Shown: positions 24,808-37,261 of the stretch, in pieces
Layout: every line of letters starts with the position of its first letter
Position numbering within the stretch: the stretch's first letter is position 1
Source of the DNA: Buxus sempervirens
Lineage: Eukaryota; Streptophyta; Magnoliopsida; Buxales; Buxaceae
Reading direction: 5' to 3'
Length of the DNA stretch: 64,000 bases
NCBI GenBank assembly: GCA_947561395.2
Contig: OX387184.1
Coordinates: 28,696,766 to 28,760,765, forward strand
Position numbers and translations under genes: made by a program
The notes under the pieces: generated by a model
The model's database searches: none
The model's input: the letters and a program-made list of their open reading frames with translations, nothing else
What the model was told of the DNA's origin: nothing

Positions 24808-25072
24808 TATATTGTGAGATGATTTAGAAGCAAACCATGTTAGTTTATACAAGGATTTTCATAGGATTTATGTTTATGTTTTGGTTTTTTCAAAAACTAT
24901 TAAGTGTGTTTATATGATTGGTTTTGATTCGATTTGATTTATAAACGAAGTTTTCTTTTGTTTAAACTAATCTAACATGTCTAGAGGTTGGTTTATAATG
25001 TTTTCGAAGTGGTTTGAAGTGTTGGTTTGGTGTTATTTGATTTCAGCATGAAATTTCGCAAAGTTCAAAAAA

Positions 25073-25365
25073 CTCAGGTTTTTACGAGTTTGAACGGACG
25101 CCTGCAATCACGCTCAAGTGTCCTGTTAGGCGCTGAGTGGATTGCTAGGGTGCTCGATAGCACTCGAGGGCTACTGAAAGTGCCCCACCTATGTTTTTTT
25201 TTTTTTTTTCAAAACCTGAAAGTTGACAAATTTCGATAAATCGAATGCCCGAGAGGTCGCTCGAGCACCATCTTCAGCAACCAACCTTTCAAAACTTCTT
25301 TAAAACTTGTTTTTAACAGACGCCCGCACGAGCGCCCGACAGCACTCGAGTGCCCTTGACAGAAA
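25073..25365. repeat. CGCTCGAGCG-type block in G
   Basis: A GC-rich island of degenerate units such as GAACGGACGCCTG, GGTGCTCGATAGCACTCG and GAGCGCCCGACAGCACTCG. Related islands occur in H (23410-23570), I (29235-29425), K, M (42145-42200), P, R and S, always between the donor-like and acceptor-like sites. Confidence 0.65.
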
Positions 25366-25914
25366 TTCAAATATTTTAGAAAATGCCTAGTTTTTCACTA
25401 TAAAAATGTTTTTATAGTATTTTCTTTGTTTGGTTAAACCTGTTTAACATTATGCTCCCGCCGTGTATCTCGTCAAGGCCTTCTTGTATCTGGTCATGCT
25501 AGAACAATCCCATCCTTCATGTATCTCGATGTGGTTATTTTGGGTTACCACCATGTATTTTGCTTTGATATTCCCCGTTGTTGCAGTTGATTGGATTGTA
25601 TGTGCCAGCCCTCCATGTATCTCGCTTGGGTGATCCACAATTATTCGATGTCTGTGTATCTCAGCTCGCACCTAAGTCATGAGGTGGCAACCCTTGACTC
25701 AGGCATTTAGCTTTTCAAAGATGTATTGTTTTCATGAGTCCTGTGATATCACATCATCGCGAGTATTTTGTTTGTTTGATTGGAAATTATTGTTTTAATC
25801 TTGTTTTGGAAATTGATTTGGCTTGATGAATGCTTTGGTTTTTATTATCGTGACTTGGTTTTATCGTTATACCTCATGACCTTATTTTATATATAAATTG
25901 GACTTTTTTATTTC

Positions 25915-25971
25915 ATGCATCTTGCTACTTGTTGAGATTTATATCTCACTCCAATTTTCCCTATTTTTCAG
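25915..25971 (+). other. LTR stem-loop plus acceptor-like site in G
   Basis: CATGCATCTTGCTACTTG, dyad TGAGATTTATATCTCA (25933-25948), then CCAATTTTCCC and TATTTTTCAG ending at 25971. Confidence 0.6.
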
Positions 25972-26651
25972 GTATTCTTGGTGATGTCGACAAGCATTGG
26001 GGTATCATGTAAATGGTAGCCAATAGATGTGAACCAATTATGAGTCCAAAAGTACTTGTAAATGTTAAGTTGTCTGTAAATGAAATTTATTTTATGTTTT
26101 CACATAATAACTCTGATAAAGTCATGAATAAAGGTTTTAAATTATTCGGGATTTTTAGTTGCTTTGGCCCACTTACACTAACACTTATGGATTGAACAAT
26201 TGATGTAGCGCCCCAGATCCAGGTCTGCCCAATCACGGCACTGACCCGTCCCCGAGACCTACTTATGGGGCCAATAGAACTTGATAAACACAATTACCTA
26301 GGCAATTACAATGTAATCATCAGAGTGCATAAGCTAAAGAAGTATGGAATAAAATTTTCCATATAACAAAAGATCATCTATGTAATACTCCAAAAGATAT
26401 AATATCTGTGTGAACAAAATACAACTAAGGCAATTACATGTTCACAAGTTCTTTCCCAAATATACAGACATGTACAAAAGATATCTCCTAAGTGTATAAG
26501 TCCAAAAAGGATATTAACATCCCATTTACAATTTCCCCAAAACAAAATACATCATCATAAAGAGAATCCTACTATGTGTAGTAGTAGTCCTCTGGCCTCT
26601 AATCTAGATCTCCCTCAATATCTCCCCCAATGCGTAGTTCACCAGGAGGAT

Positions 26652-26715
26652 CTGAAAACAAATCTGGTAAAACAAAACATGCCTGAGACTTAAAGTCCTA
26701 GTAAGCAGCAAACAT
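26652..26715 (-). other. LTR stem-loop plus acceptor-like site in F
   Basis: Minus strand: GCTGCTTACTAGGACTTTAA, pairing with AAGTCTCA (plus 26683-26699), then TTTTACCAGATTTG and TTTTCAG at 26652. Confidence 0.55.
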
Positions 26716-27299
26716 GAATATATAGAAACAGTTTATGCAGTTTTATAATATCATGATAACATTCACAATTATAAAGTGTAAATCTCAAGTATAAAGAATC
26801 TTAATTGGATAATACATGAAATCAGTTCAATAAGAGAAATCAAATACTGCAAGCATGTCTTGGTAGGACTCGTGGATTGGCGTGTCTCTAAATTAGATTA
26901 ATGACCACTGTCCATTTGCCACCTACACGACTTACAGAGAAAAGCCTAGCTAAGGATATCTCAGCAAGCAAAGCACCCACGTATGGGCTGGCAAGTGACA
27001 ACCAAACCAATAATCAAGGTAAAGTGGAATACCCCATCCACTGCCGAACCAACCAGATGAATCACAAGAACATCCCACCGATACCCTACGGTGGGTGGTT
27101 GCCGCAGCACCTCTATACCCCAAGAGAGCCTCACTGATACCCCACAATGGAAAGCTATATGGACAAGGAAATTAATGCTAACAAGCCAACAACAACACAC
27201 TAACTAGACTCAATGTGGATCCACACTAAGAACAACGTCCAATTAGATGACTCGCAATTCAAAGCCAAACATTCACATCAATGAGTAAAATCAGTGCTT

Positions 27300-27425
27300 A
27301 AACCAGGGCCAAGTGGAATTCCCCATCCACTGCCAAATCACATCATAAGCCAAGTGGAATTCCCCATCCACTATCAAATCAACCGAGGCCAAGTGGAATT
27401 CCCCATCCACTGCCAATAAAACTAT
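27300..27425. repeat. Three-copy GTGGAATTCC repeat in F
   Basis: GCCAAGTGGAATTCCCCATC occurs at about 27308, 27350 and 27388, the counterpart of the block in N. Confidence 0.8.
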
Positions 27426-27531
27426 AGGCCAAAAGCCTTGTCAAATCACATAAGAGTTTTTCAACCTCGCTTTCATAAATCCAAATCAATCAAAACGAAT
27501 ACCATAAAATCCTCAAAATACATATTTGGTG

Positions 27532-30500
27532 TGTAACGCCCCAGTTTTGGATCAATTGTCCAACCCCGAAGAGTTATTGTATGTGGGCCAAAGCAACCAA
27601 AATCCAAAATAATTTAAAACTTTTATTCATGTTTTTATTAGAGTTATTATGCAGAACATAAAGTAATATTCATTAACAATTAGTCTTAAAATTTACAATT
27701 TTCTTTTGAACTCATAACTAGTTCACAACTATTGGCTACCCCTTTTATATACTATCCCAATGGTTTTCAATCTCACCAAGAGTACCTGAAAAATAGTGAA
27801 AACTAAAGTGAAATATCAATCTCAACAAGTAGCAAGATGCATGAAATAAAACAGTCTATTTTCTTTACAAAAATAATGTCATGAGATATAACGATAAAAC
27901 CAAATCACTATAATAATATTCTAAACAATCATCAAACCAAACCACGCATATATGACATCACAAGACTAATGAACTGAAACCACTTAATAAGCTACTCCAG
28001 TGCCCAAGTTCACCACATCACGAACTTACATGATAATGGAGCCGAGATACATGGTCATCCATTCTTCCATCAACCATCAATGTGGATCACCCCTGAGATA
28101 CACGGTGGGCTAGTGCGTACAATCCAATTAACTGCAACTATCCAATCAGGGGAAAACCGATCCGATCATAGATATATGGACACTAGAAAATACATGGTGG
28201 ATACCAGTACATGTGCAAGCCACGAGTGAACTACAAGCACAGCCAAAATATGGCTCTCAGGTGCGAGTCACAAGTAAACTATAAGCATGACCAATAAAGA
28301 GCACCTGCAAACCAATGTCTCATTAAGCGCACGGTGGTAACCCAATAAAACCAATGCTGAGATACACGACTAAAGACCAGGACGAGATACACGACGGATC
28401 GGGATTGCTGCAGCATGACCAGATACAGGAAAGCCTCATCGAGATACACGACGGGAGTATAAGTGGGAGACAGATTTAACTTTCAAAGATAATTCCCTTT
28501 CACCTCCTAGCTAACTATGGATCCACACTAAGCACTGCCCGCTAGACACAACGCACAACCAAATATATTTTATAATAACTTGTCTCAAAAGTAAGATATT
28601 CTTAACAATAAAATAAGTTCCCAATCAATCATAAACATCTCATCCCAAGATACATGAGAGAGGATTTTAACCACTCCGAGATACACGGAGGAAAAACAAT
28701 GATTCTGCCCATTTATCGATGAAACCATATGCAATTATTCAGAAATATAAGATAGAAAATAAGAAATTGCTTAAAACTGAAATTAAATAGAAAGCACCAT
28801 TCCAAACCTTAAAGCCATGTTATATTGCCAAAATATGCCCAATTCCTTGATTAATTGTCTAAACAGTTAATTATTAATGTGAACACTCTTGAATTAAATC
28901 TCCTCTTTAAAGAACCTAAGGTGTCAAAACTTTTTAACTTTTATTTTTAATACATCTAGAGGGTAATTTAGATCTGTAAGGAAGTTTAGGAACATGGTAT
29001 ATTAACCAAAACCAATTCTAAATAAGTTAAGTCTACTTATTACTTCATAATACCTCTTTATAGTCCATCTTTACATTCATCGTTCCAAATTAATATTCTT
29101 TTGTCCAAATTGAATTCCGCCACTTCCTACATCTCAAATTAACCTAATTATAGGTGTTACAACTTTATAATTTCAAGAAAAATCATTTAAAATAGATTTG
29201 GGCACAAAATCCCAAAACCTGAAAAATCTGACAGAGGTCGCTCAACACTACGCTCGAGCGGCCTGTCAAGTTTTCCTTTCTGGGTAAATTTTTGCTTCGT
29301 CGCTCGGGAGCATGCTCAAGTGACCTATCGGGTGTTGGTTTTCAAGGTTCTGTTTTTCTGTTTTAAAAATACACAGGCGAGGCACCTGCGACTGCGCTTG
29401 GGCGGCGACTTGGATGCTCGGCCAAATTTCACTATATTTTTGGGTTTTCTGATTTTTGAAATATTCAATACTTTTTATAGTTTTAAATTGTTTCTATTCA
29501 TCTTATTTTCATTCTAAATAACTTCTAAGACAAACCTAACCTAATCTCAGTAATTATAAGTTGATCTAAAATTTCCCACTTAATTAAATCTCTTATAATA
29601 ATTACTTTTTCTTGATTTTTTTAAAAGTGTATGAAAGCAAAACCATCTTATAAAACTCTCAAATTTTCAAAACAAGATCTAAATCAAAACAAACCATGAT
29701 AAAGCATCTAAACCAGACGAAAATCATGCAATTTCTCCAATTTTCAAAGGGTTTGCTACTTGCCTCAATCTAAGAAGTCATTCTCCCAAGAACCCGAATG
29801 TCCATCGATTTTCTGAGCTTATTCACACCACTTTAGACTTCTCCAAATCAAATGTCCACCGTTCAGATTGAATTCCTACGAGTCAAGAACATATTCTCCA
29901 AATTTGAGGCCAATCCAACGGCTGGATCTTTCCAGATATCTATTCGAACATGGCTAGTCGGATTTCTGCAACTCCTCTTCTTCTCCATAAAAGACCATTT
30001 TCTTCTCTCTATCTTTCTTTCTATTTTTCCCCAGCCCTATGCACGAATTTTCCCTCTTCTCTTCTCCTCTTGATTGACTTAATGGAAACCCAAAACTTTA
30101 CCTAAAGCCTTCCTTTTATAGGCTAACTTAATTAGAAGCTCTAGTAGGTTTAGGAGACTTCCCACTTGCACCTATTTCCTTAATTCTCCCTTGGAATCTT
30201 ATATCCTAATTCCCTTAGAATTAGAAACTCTTAATTTACTAATTTTCGTGCTATTTCCCATCCCTATTTTTTATTATTAGCGAAACACTTAATTTCTTCC
30301 CATATTACTAAAATTAAGGCTCCTAATTGAGCATAATTACAATTAGGTCATTTTTCCTTCTTTTAAATCTTAAATTCATTATTTAAATCCCACTAAACTA
30401 AAATTTGGTCCTATTAAGTTTCTCAACTTAATATTTAATTATTTTATTCTTTTCATGGATTTGACTAATTAGAAATGACCAAATTGCCCTTTCTTTAATT

Positions 30501-30731
30501 TCCACACTTAATTATTGAATTACTCCACAATTCTTCAAATTCTATTCTTCTTATTATTTCTCTTCCTAATTTGAAATTTAAATCCTAAATATTAGTTCTA
30601 CTAATTCTCACTTATAGTATAAATTAGATTCCTATACTTAATTCCTACTTTTCCTTTTTAAATTTATTTACACTTCCCATTATTTCTAGTTTATTTATTT
30701 GTTTTATATTAGGAAAATCCAGGGTTCTACA
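27532..30731 (-). mobile_element. Solo LTR I (G/I/R family), 3.2 kb
   Basis: Exact target duplication TGGTG at 27527-27531 and 30732-30736. On the minus strand it begins TGTAGAACCCTGG and ends GGGGCGTTACA. TATA box at 30113-30120 (minus), GC donor-like GAG|GCAAGT at 29758-29763, stem-loop 27809-27824, CAG at 27786-27788. The 357-bp spacing from TATA to donor matches G (351), R (350) and Q (360). Innermost of the C nest. Confidence 0.87.
27786..27843 (-). other. LTR stem-loop plus acceptor-like site in I
   Basis: Minus strand: GCATCTTGCTACTTGTTGAG, then the dyad at 27809-27824 (one mismatch), then ACTATTTTTCAG with CAG at 27786-27788, followed by GTACTC as in R. Confidence 0.55.
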
Positions 30732-32104
30732 TGGTGAGTGGAATAGCCTTAGGATTCCCAAAAAAGACACCATACCAAAAATCAATGGATTCCGAGACAA
30801 AAAATTTTGGACCTTGAAAATATTCGAAGTCTGGTTAAAAACATTGACTTTTCAGGTATATGATTTTTCTAGACAAATCTACAAGGAGTTTCGGGGTCAA
30901 TTTCTAGTTGTAGTCTAATGAAGGGTAGGCAAATTTTCAAGAATTTTATGGGCTTCTGAATCACTCATTTGGGTATCAAACTCAAAATGTGGTTTTTCGT
31001 GAAAATCAGGCAAAATTGGAAATTTAGGCATGAACTGGAAAGTTGACTTTTTATTGGTTGGGAATTGGGTCTTGGGAGTATTTTTAGTGGTTCAAAATTA
31101 AGGATAAAACCTTATTTACATGTAAAGACTTAAGTAAATGAAAATATAAATACACATGAATAAGGGTGCTGTGTAAGAGGCTTAGGTTGTTTGGGAAAGG
31201 ATTGGGGAAGAAAAGGGTGAAGAACTATCAAAAACAGGGTCCACAATTAGCTTCTGGATTAATTGCCCAAAGGTGATTAGCCCTGACGTTTGGGCATTCC
31301 TCATGGACGTTCGCACGTCCAAGTTTAAAACGGGGCCGACGTGCACGCGTTAAACCAAACCTTGATGGACGTTCGCGCGTCCATCCTCGCGATTAATCAC
31401 CCAGACTAATCCTGATTCGTGATTAGGATAACAAAGGACTGATTTTTGGGGGTCTTGGCTTAGGATTAATCGCCAATTTTCAGGATTAATTGCCACCTCA
31501 GGTTTTCAAATATTTTTGACTATTTTCAACACAAAACTCATACAAATCATTCCTAACCTTTCCAACACCAAATGGGATGATCATAAATCATCCCAACACA
31601 CTTAAAAACACCTCCCAAAACAGATAACTATCCCAAATCCACATGAACACAAATCCAACATATAAAACATCATTCAAGTTACCAAACTCAAACCCTAATC
31701 TGATATTTAATCAATAGAGGTTACAAATCCATGGCAAATCAATAGAAAACTAAGCAAGATTGTTATACAACCAAAACCCTACGAATTTTAGAAGCAAAAA
31801 CCAACATGCGAGATCATTTCTTCAAATAAACCAAACCTAGAGAAAGAATACGAATTTTGGTAATACATTTTGTTTTGAAGGGTTTGCTACTTACTTGTTA
31901 ATGGAGAAGCACAACTTCTCTTCAAGCTCTCCTCTCCTTCTCCTTCTTCTTGAAGCTTTCAAGCAAGCTCCCACAACTTCCTCTCTTGTTCTATACATCC
32001 AAGACAAGAGGAAGGGTTCTCAAAACACTAGATATTTTAGTTAGGGCATCCTTTTATATGCCCAACTTTTGGTCTTTCAAATCTGCCCCTAAACAAAGCT
32101 TTTA

Positions 32105-32790
32105 TTCAACTAAAACCCTTAGGGTATACTTAAGACATACTAGGGGGTACTTTAGTGTTAAGTGGGGGTACCTTAGTGTTAAGTGGGGGGTACCTTAGTG
32201 TTATTTAAGAGGTACCTTAGTGTTTCAAGGGGGTTTACCTTAGTTACTCAAGGGGGTATACTTTAGGTAAACTTAGGGGTGTACCTTAGTTAACACAAGA
32301 GGTGGTACCTTAGTTATAGAAGGGGGTACCTTACTTATATGAGGGGGTGTACCTTAGGTAAAACAAGGTGGTACTTTAAGTAAAACAGGGGAGTACCTTA
32401 GGTAAAACAAAGGGGTACCTTAGGCAATACAAGTGAGGTACCTTAGTCAATACAAAGGGTACCTTAGGTATAATTGGGGGGTTACTTTGGGTAACAGTTG
32501 GGGTACTTTAGATAGTATTTGGGTGTTACCTTGGGTACTACTTGGGTGTACTCTAGGTATGCTTGGGTGGTACCATGAGTGATACATGAGTGTACAAGGG
32601 TGGTATTTTGAGTGATACAGGGTGTACTCTAGTGTTATTCGGGAGGGTATCTGGGGTATACTTTGAGGAACCTCGGGTATACTTTGAAGGTACTTTAGGT
32701 ACTCATAGGAGTTACTTTAGGCACACTTAAGAGGTACCTTTGGTATACTTAGGAGTTACTTTCGGTATTCTTATGGGGTACTTTAGGCAC
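32105..32790. repeat. GGGGTACCTTAG minisatellite in F
   Basis: About 0.7 kb of 18-25 bp degenerate units with GGGGGTACCTTAG, shorter than the homologous array in N (1.1 kb) and longer than in L (0.34 kb). Confidence 0.9.
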
Positions 32791-33892
32791 ACTTAACTCT
32801 AATTTCTTAGAATTTGATTTCCAATTCACTAAAACTACTTGGAGGGTATCTTAGCAAATTGAAATTAAGACATAACATTAACTAAGCTTACCTTAATAAC
32901 TTTAGTAAAGTTCAATTTGATTTTCCTACATCCTCAAGTATAATCCACATCTACCTCATCTTCATAACACAAGTACTTAATTAGTCTAATAATCCCACTT
33001 TAGATAATTAAGCTTAATAATTAAGATATAATCTGGGTCGGGGTTTAACAATTGATCCAGAACCGGGGTGTTACATGGAGAGTACCTTTCTTCCTCTTCC
33101 AAGTGGTGGTTTAGCATTCTCCTAGCTAGGATGAAGATGAAGGAAGCTTTGGAGGGGTTTGGTAAGGATTGGATGGGGTTTGGATTAGGTTTTAGGTGGT
33201 TAGAGGACTTAGAAAGCTTGTTGATTCATCTAGATTGGAAGAGAGAATGGGAGCCTCTTTCCCTCTAGCCTTGGACGTCCTCCTTTTCCTTGGTTCCCTT
33301 CCCCTTCTTTTCTTCCTAGTCAATAGAACTCACCAACTCTCTTTACTTCTCTCTAAGTCCCCAATGAAGCCTCACCTTTCCAACACAAAAGATCCTCCTT
33401 TCCAACACCATTCATGAGTCCTCATGTAAAGCCTCACCTTCCCAATGAGTCTCAAGTCAAGCCTCCCTTTTCCCATGTCCTTTCATGAGTCCCTATGAGA
33501 GAATATGTAGTCTTTTGTGCCAAGTGGTTTCATGGGAACTTGTGCCTTCAACAAACTTTAACCATGATATGGATAGCCTATTGCCATGTGGGGCACTCCT
33601 TGTGCACACGTGGCATCCCATGTGGAGCACTCCTTATGCACACGTGGCATTGCTAAATTCCAATAATGCCCTTAAGCTTCTATGGACCATATCTTTTTCA
33701 TCCAAACTCCGATTCGCACAAATTCAGTTGCATTGGAACCGTATCGGGATTTCCAATCCATTGGCATAGGGTGTAGTGGCTAATTCTAGTTCAGTCGAAA
33801 AGAAATTTCTTGCCCCTTAAGGTTCAGACCATTTTTGGGGTTTCAGTGTTTGGATTCTTTGAGGGGTGCAAAAATAGGGTGCTAATAGGCGG

Positions 33893-34109
33893 GTTGCAAC
33901 GTCCGAGCTGTTTGTTTATTTGGCTAAACCAACGCAGCGTAAATGTTATAAACCTAAGCGTAAGCGTGGAAGCAATGCCCAGAATCAAGAGGGTAAGGAT
34001 CATGACTCCAAAAGGGTGGCTGGAAGAGGAAAGCATCCTAGAGGCAAGCGAGGAAAGAAAGACATCTCAAAGATCAAGTGCTTCAACTGCAAGACCTTTG
34101 GCCACTTCG
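33893..34109 (+). pseudogene. gag: Copia gag, basic linker and start of zinc knuckle
   Basis: Resumes directly after the right GGCGG of LTR C. A lysine/arginine-rich linker (about 33920-34075) is followed by CFNCKTFGHF at 34080-34109, the first part of a CCHC nucleocapsid knuckle. LTR J is inserted within the knuckle; sequence of the same kind continues after 44482. Fossil. Confidence 0.8.
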
Positions 34110-34869
34110 TGTGAAACCCCAAATTTTCAATAAGTAAATAAAAAGAATTAAATATGAATATTTGAAAAGTTAATGAATTTATTGAAATAAATTGGAGATT
34201 GAATATATAGTATAAGATTTGGGGTACTTTTCATTCATTCGGGATGTATAATTGATTAAGAATAATGAGGAGAATAAATTTGGAAATTCTGGAAGAAATC
34301 CAACGGTTAGATATGAAATTATCAAGAGAAGGGTGTTTTGGTTAATTCCTAATTAGATAAATAATTAAATAGATTAATTAAGTGATTAATAGACTTGAGA
34401 AATTAAGATAGACCTAAATTTGGTTGATTTAAGTATAAAAAGTGAAATTTAGGTGGCATTTGGTGGGCATTATGGAATATGGATTCTAATTATAAACCTA
34501 GATTCTATAATTCAGATTAAATTTTTGTGCACTTTTCAACTATAAAATTATTTTTATGCAAATACAACTTATGTACTAATAATAATAAGTGTTTATTAGA
34601 TGTTCCCATTGGCTAAACATTAAAATACAATTTTATAAAGATTTTGGGTGCGTTCTACTAAGATAGGTTTTTTTTTTTTGTTCTAGATTTTGTTTAAAAT
34701 AGATTTGGTTGATTTCTACACTTAAAAAAATAATGTTTTAGACGTGATTCAAGTCCTGGAATTGGCCAAAATTCTTTTATAACAAATTTAGGTATGTTAA
34801 GCCTATGATTGGAATTAAATGAGTATTGGCAAGAGGTTTTGGATTATTGATTGAACATGAATATTCTAC

Positions 34870-36010
34870 TCTATATATGAGATTTTAATTGAGGATTTGT
34901 GCTCGTCCATGTATCATGGAATGATTTATATGCCATGATGGCAATATGAGATCTGTTTACCATCTGTGGATGAGCTTTGATTACCTCCTGCAGGAGAGAT
35001 GTGCTATCTCATGTGCAAGAGATGTAATCCAGATGTGATTGCATCCTACAGGGGAGATGTGTGATATCCCAATCCCACATTGGAAATGGATAAATACCTG
35101 GTATGGTATAAGAGTCAGGGAGAACACTCTAGCTAGCTAGACACCTTTAGAGGACAAAACCGTACGGGCTTAGGCCCAAAGTAGACAATACCTGGTTGGG
35201 TCATTACAAATGGTATCAAAGCTAGATCCGCGTCTAGTATTCCATAACTGGTGTGGATCCTGGCATTGCCTGTAGGAGGTGGTTGGATCGATGAGGGCGG
35301 GCCCATGATGGGCTGGCAAGCTTCTAGGTGGCCACTGCAAGGGAACGTGCAGCCCTTAAGGGAGGGAGATTGTGATATTCTAATACCACATTGGAAATGG
35401 ATGAATACCCTGTATGGTATAAGAGTCACGGAGAACACTCTAACTAGCGAGGCACCTTTTGAGGACAAACCATGCGGGCTTAGGCCCAAAGGGGACAATA
35501 CCTCGTTGTGTTAGGTCATTACAAGATGTGTGTGTTACCACCTATGAGTGAGATGTGTTACCTCCTATGGGGGAGATGTAGTCCAAATAGAATTGCATCT
35601 TGCAGGGGAGATACCTCATATGGGGGAGATGATCTTAGTGTGATTGCATCCTATAGGGGAGATGTGTATGTTACCACCTGTGGGTGAGATGTGTTACCTC
35701 CTACGGGGGAGATATATTCCAGATGGGATTGCATCTTGCAGGGAGATACCTCCTATGGAAGAGATGTGATTACTACATGAATGCATCCTACGGGGGAGAT
35801 GGGTGTGTATGTGTGTTACCACCTGAGAATGAGATGAGCTATCTCCTGTAAGGGAGATGTAAGTATTATATGTTTACATCATGCAATAGAGTTATGCTAT
35901 CTCTTACGGGGAGATGCAAGTACTATGTGTTTACATCCTGTGGTAGAGATGTGCATTCTTCTGCGAGAAAGATGTTGATACTATGTGTTTACATTCCTAC
36001 AGTAAAGGTA
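34870..36010. repeat. GGGGGAGATGTG minisatellite in J
   Basis: Units such as CCTCCTATGGGGGAGATGT and GATTGCATCCTACAGGGGAGA, step about 25-60 bp, interrupted by TRIM1. The reverse-complement array is in K (37675-38225), and a relative is in Q. Confidence 0.8.
35060..35523 (+). mobile_element. TRIM1: complete-looking miniature LTR element, 464 bp
   Basis: LTRs at 35060-35208 (149 bp) and 35371-35523 (153 bp), both starting TGTGATAT and ending GGTCATTACA. A tRNA-iMet primer site (TGGTATCAAAGCTAGATCC, from 35211) follows LTR1, and a purine tract (AAGGGAGGGAGAT, about 35358-35370) precedes LTR2. Exact target duplication AGATG (35055-35059, 35524-35528). No coding capacity, as expected for a TRIM. 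I count about 16 LTR substitutions by eye (about 11%), which is roughly 4-5 million years at 1.3e-8 per site per year. No 5S rRNA sequence, so not Cassandra. Confidence 0.9.
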
Positions 36011-36289
36011 TGGTGAGATTTAATTACTAATTATTAATTATTTGATTCCATTTAAAGAAAGAGATTGATTGGTTTAGCCATGTAATAACAAGAACGGTTT
36101 TGAAAAAAAAAGTAAAATTACATGATTTACATGATGAAATGTTTTAGGAAAAACCCATTTGTATTAATTTGGGAAACTTGTAGATTTGATTTATATGACA
36201 CTGTCTTCTTGTTTTAGCAATACTTGTGATATTGTTTTGCAACTCATGAAAGGTTTGATAAAGGTTATATATACAAACTATTTACTTTC

Positions 36290-36361
36290 ATGCATGCCGC
36301 TACTTGCTGAGATTTAATATCTTATTATTGCTTTCAATGTTTGGTTTTCAGGTTCTACTGG
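36290..36361 (+). other. LTR stem-loop plus acceptor-like site in J
   Basis: TTCATGCATGCCGCTACTTG, dyad CTGAGATTTAATATCTTA (about 36307-36324), then CTTTCAATGTTTGGTTTTCAG ending at 36361, here split by mixed pyrimidines. Confidence 0.5.
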
Positions 36362-36442
36362 AGAGGATGTGTAAAACCCCAACCCTGATTATATCTTAAT
36401 TATTAAGCTTACTTATTTAAAGTGAGATTATTAAACTAATTA

Positions 36443-36895
36443 TGTGATATCTCGAGCCCACAATGGAAACGGATGAGTACCCGGTATGGTATAAGAGTCA
36501 GGGAGAACACTTAACCAAGCGAGGCGCCTTTTGATGACAAAACCGTGCGGGCTTAGACCTAAAGCAAACAATACCTCGCTAGGTTGGGTCGTTACAAATG
36601 GTATCAGAGCTAGATCCTGGTCCAATAGTCCATGGCTGGTGTTACCTGTAGGAGGTGGTTGGACCAACGAAGGTGGGCCCATGAGGGGCTGGCAGGCTTC
36701 TAAGTAGCCACTGTACGGGCACGTGCAGCCTTAAGGCAGGGATATTGTGATATCCCGATCCCACATTGGAAACAGATGAATACCTAGTATGGTATAAGAG
36801 TCAGGGAGAACACTTAACCAAGCGAGACGCCTTTTGAGGACACAACCGTATGAGCTTAGACCCAAAGCGGACAATACCTCTCTGGGTTGGGTCGT
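36443..36895 (+). mobile_element. TRIM2, broken at its right end by K
   Basis: Same family as TRIM1. LTR1 36443-36596 (TGTGATATCTCG...GGGTCGTTACA), primer site TGGTATCAGAGCTAGATCC from 36599, LTR2 from 36746. Left flank AATTA (36438-36442) matches AATTA at 39582-39586, to the right of K, showing that K sits at the very end of this TRIM. Inserted in L. Confidence 0.8.
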
Positions 36896-37261
36896 TAACG
36901 CCTCGAACCTGAATCTACGCAAAACAAACACCAAACCCGAACCTGAAGTGCTACTAGCCCAAAGCAACTCGACAATTAAATTCGAATACTTCCATTGAAT
37001 ATCAGAGTGCGGAAAATGAAACATCGAATTCACCAACAAGTGTGGCTAAGTGTAAACGTCAAACTATCTCATCAATATAAATTAATATATCTGGTAAATG
37101 GGTTTTCTAACACTTTTTTTCATAATCAATTAAATCATATAGTATCCATAAAAATAATATCTATATCAACCTCTAAATGGAAATCTAATAAGAATAAAGC
37201 TCAACACGGTAATCAGCAACTCCCCCTGTGCCAACCCCAAGAACGCTCTCACGAGGATCAG

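Larger units (their letters stand above)
26204..33050 (-). mobile_element. Solo LTR F (N/F/L family), split by I
   Basis: Minus-strand LTR, own length about 3.6 kb (26204-27531 and 30737-33050). Exact target duplication ATTGA at 26199-26203 and 33051-33055. In its own sense it begins TGTTAAACCCCGACC and ends GGGGCGCTACA, like N. TATA at 32051-32058 (minus), donor GTAAGT at 31889-31894 (minus), stem-loop 26683-26699, CAG at 26652-26654 (minus). Inserted near the right end of G and itself hit by I. Confidence 0.85.
21507..33074 (+). mobile_element. Solo LTR G (G/I/R family), split by H and F
   Basis: Starts TGTAAAATCCTAAA and ends ACCGGGGTGTTACA. Imperfect target duplication TAGAG (21502-21506) / TGGAG (33075-33079). 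Its own pieces are 21507-22766, 24813-26203 and 33056-33074, about 2.7 kb. TATAAAAGG at 22341; GC-type donor-like GAG|GCAAGT at 22692; stem-loop 25933-25948; acceptor TTTTTCAG ending 25971. F is inserted only about 19 bp from its right end, so the terminal 19 bp lie beyond F. Inserted in C. Confidence 0.8.
19272..33887 (-). mobile_element. Solo LTR C (Tat/Ogre-like), split by nested G
   Basis: Minus-strand LTR with outer pieces 19272-21506 and 33080-33887 (about 3.0 kb of its own). Exact target duplication GGCGG at 19267-19271 and 33888-33892, inside copia gag. The reversed TGGCGACTCC is at about 19319-19327, 55 bp from its 3' end, and its 3' end reads GTGCGCACA like A and B. The 5' end has GCAAAAATAGGGTGCT, the reversed LTR start seen in B. 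It carries the four-deep nest G, H, F and I. Decayed, no coding parts. Confidence 0.8.

Noticed and set aside
33068-33769. Frames of 66-94 codons in the right arm of LTR C
   Set aside because: They lie in sequence that matches the reverse of LTR B and have no recognisable domain.
34440-34700. Possible MITE in LTR J (GGTGGCATTTGGTGGGC start)
   Set aside because: No inverted ends or target duplication could be matched.
35133-35514. Frames of 121 and 87 codons
   Set aside because: They run across TRIM1 LTRs and its primer site; TRIMs are non-coding.
35060-36895. TRIMs as Cassandra elements
   Set aside because: Cassandra LTRs carry a 5S rRNA-derived promoter; no such sequence is seen.
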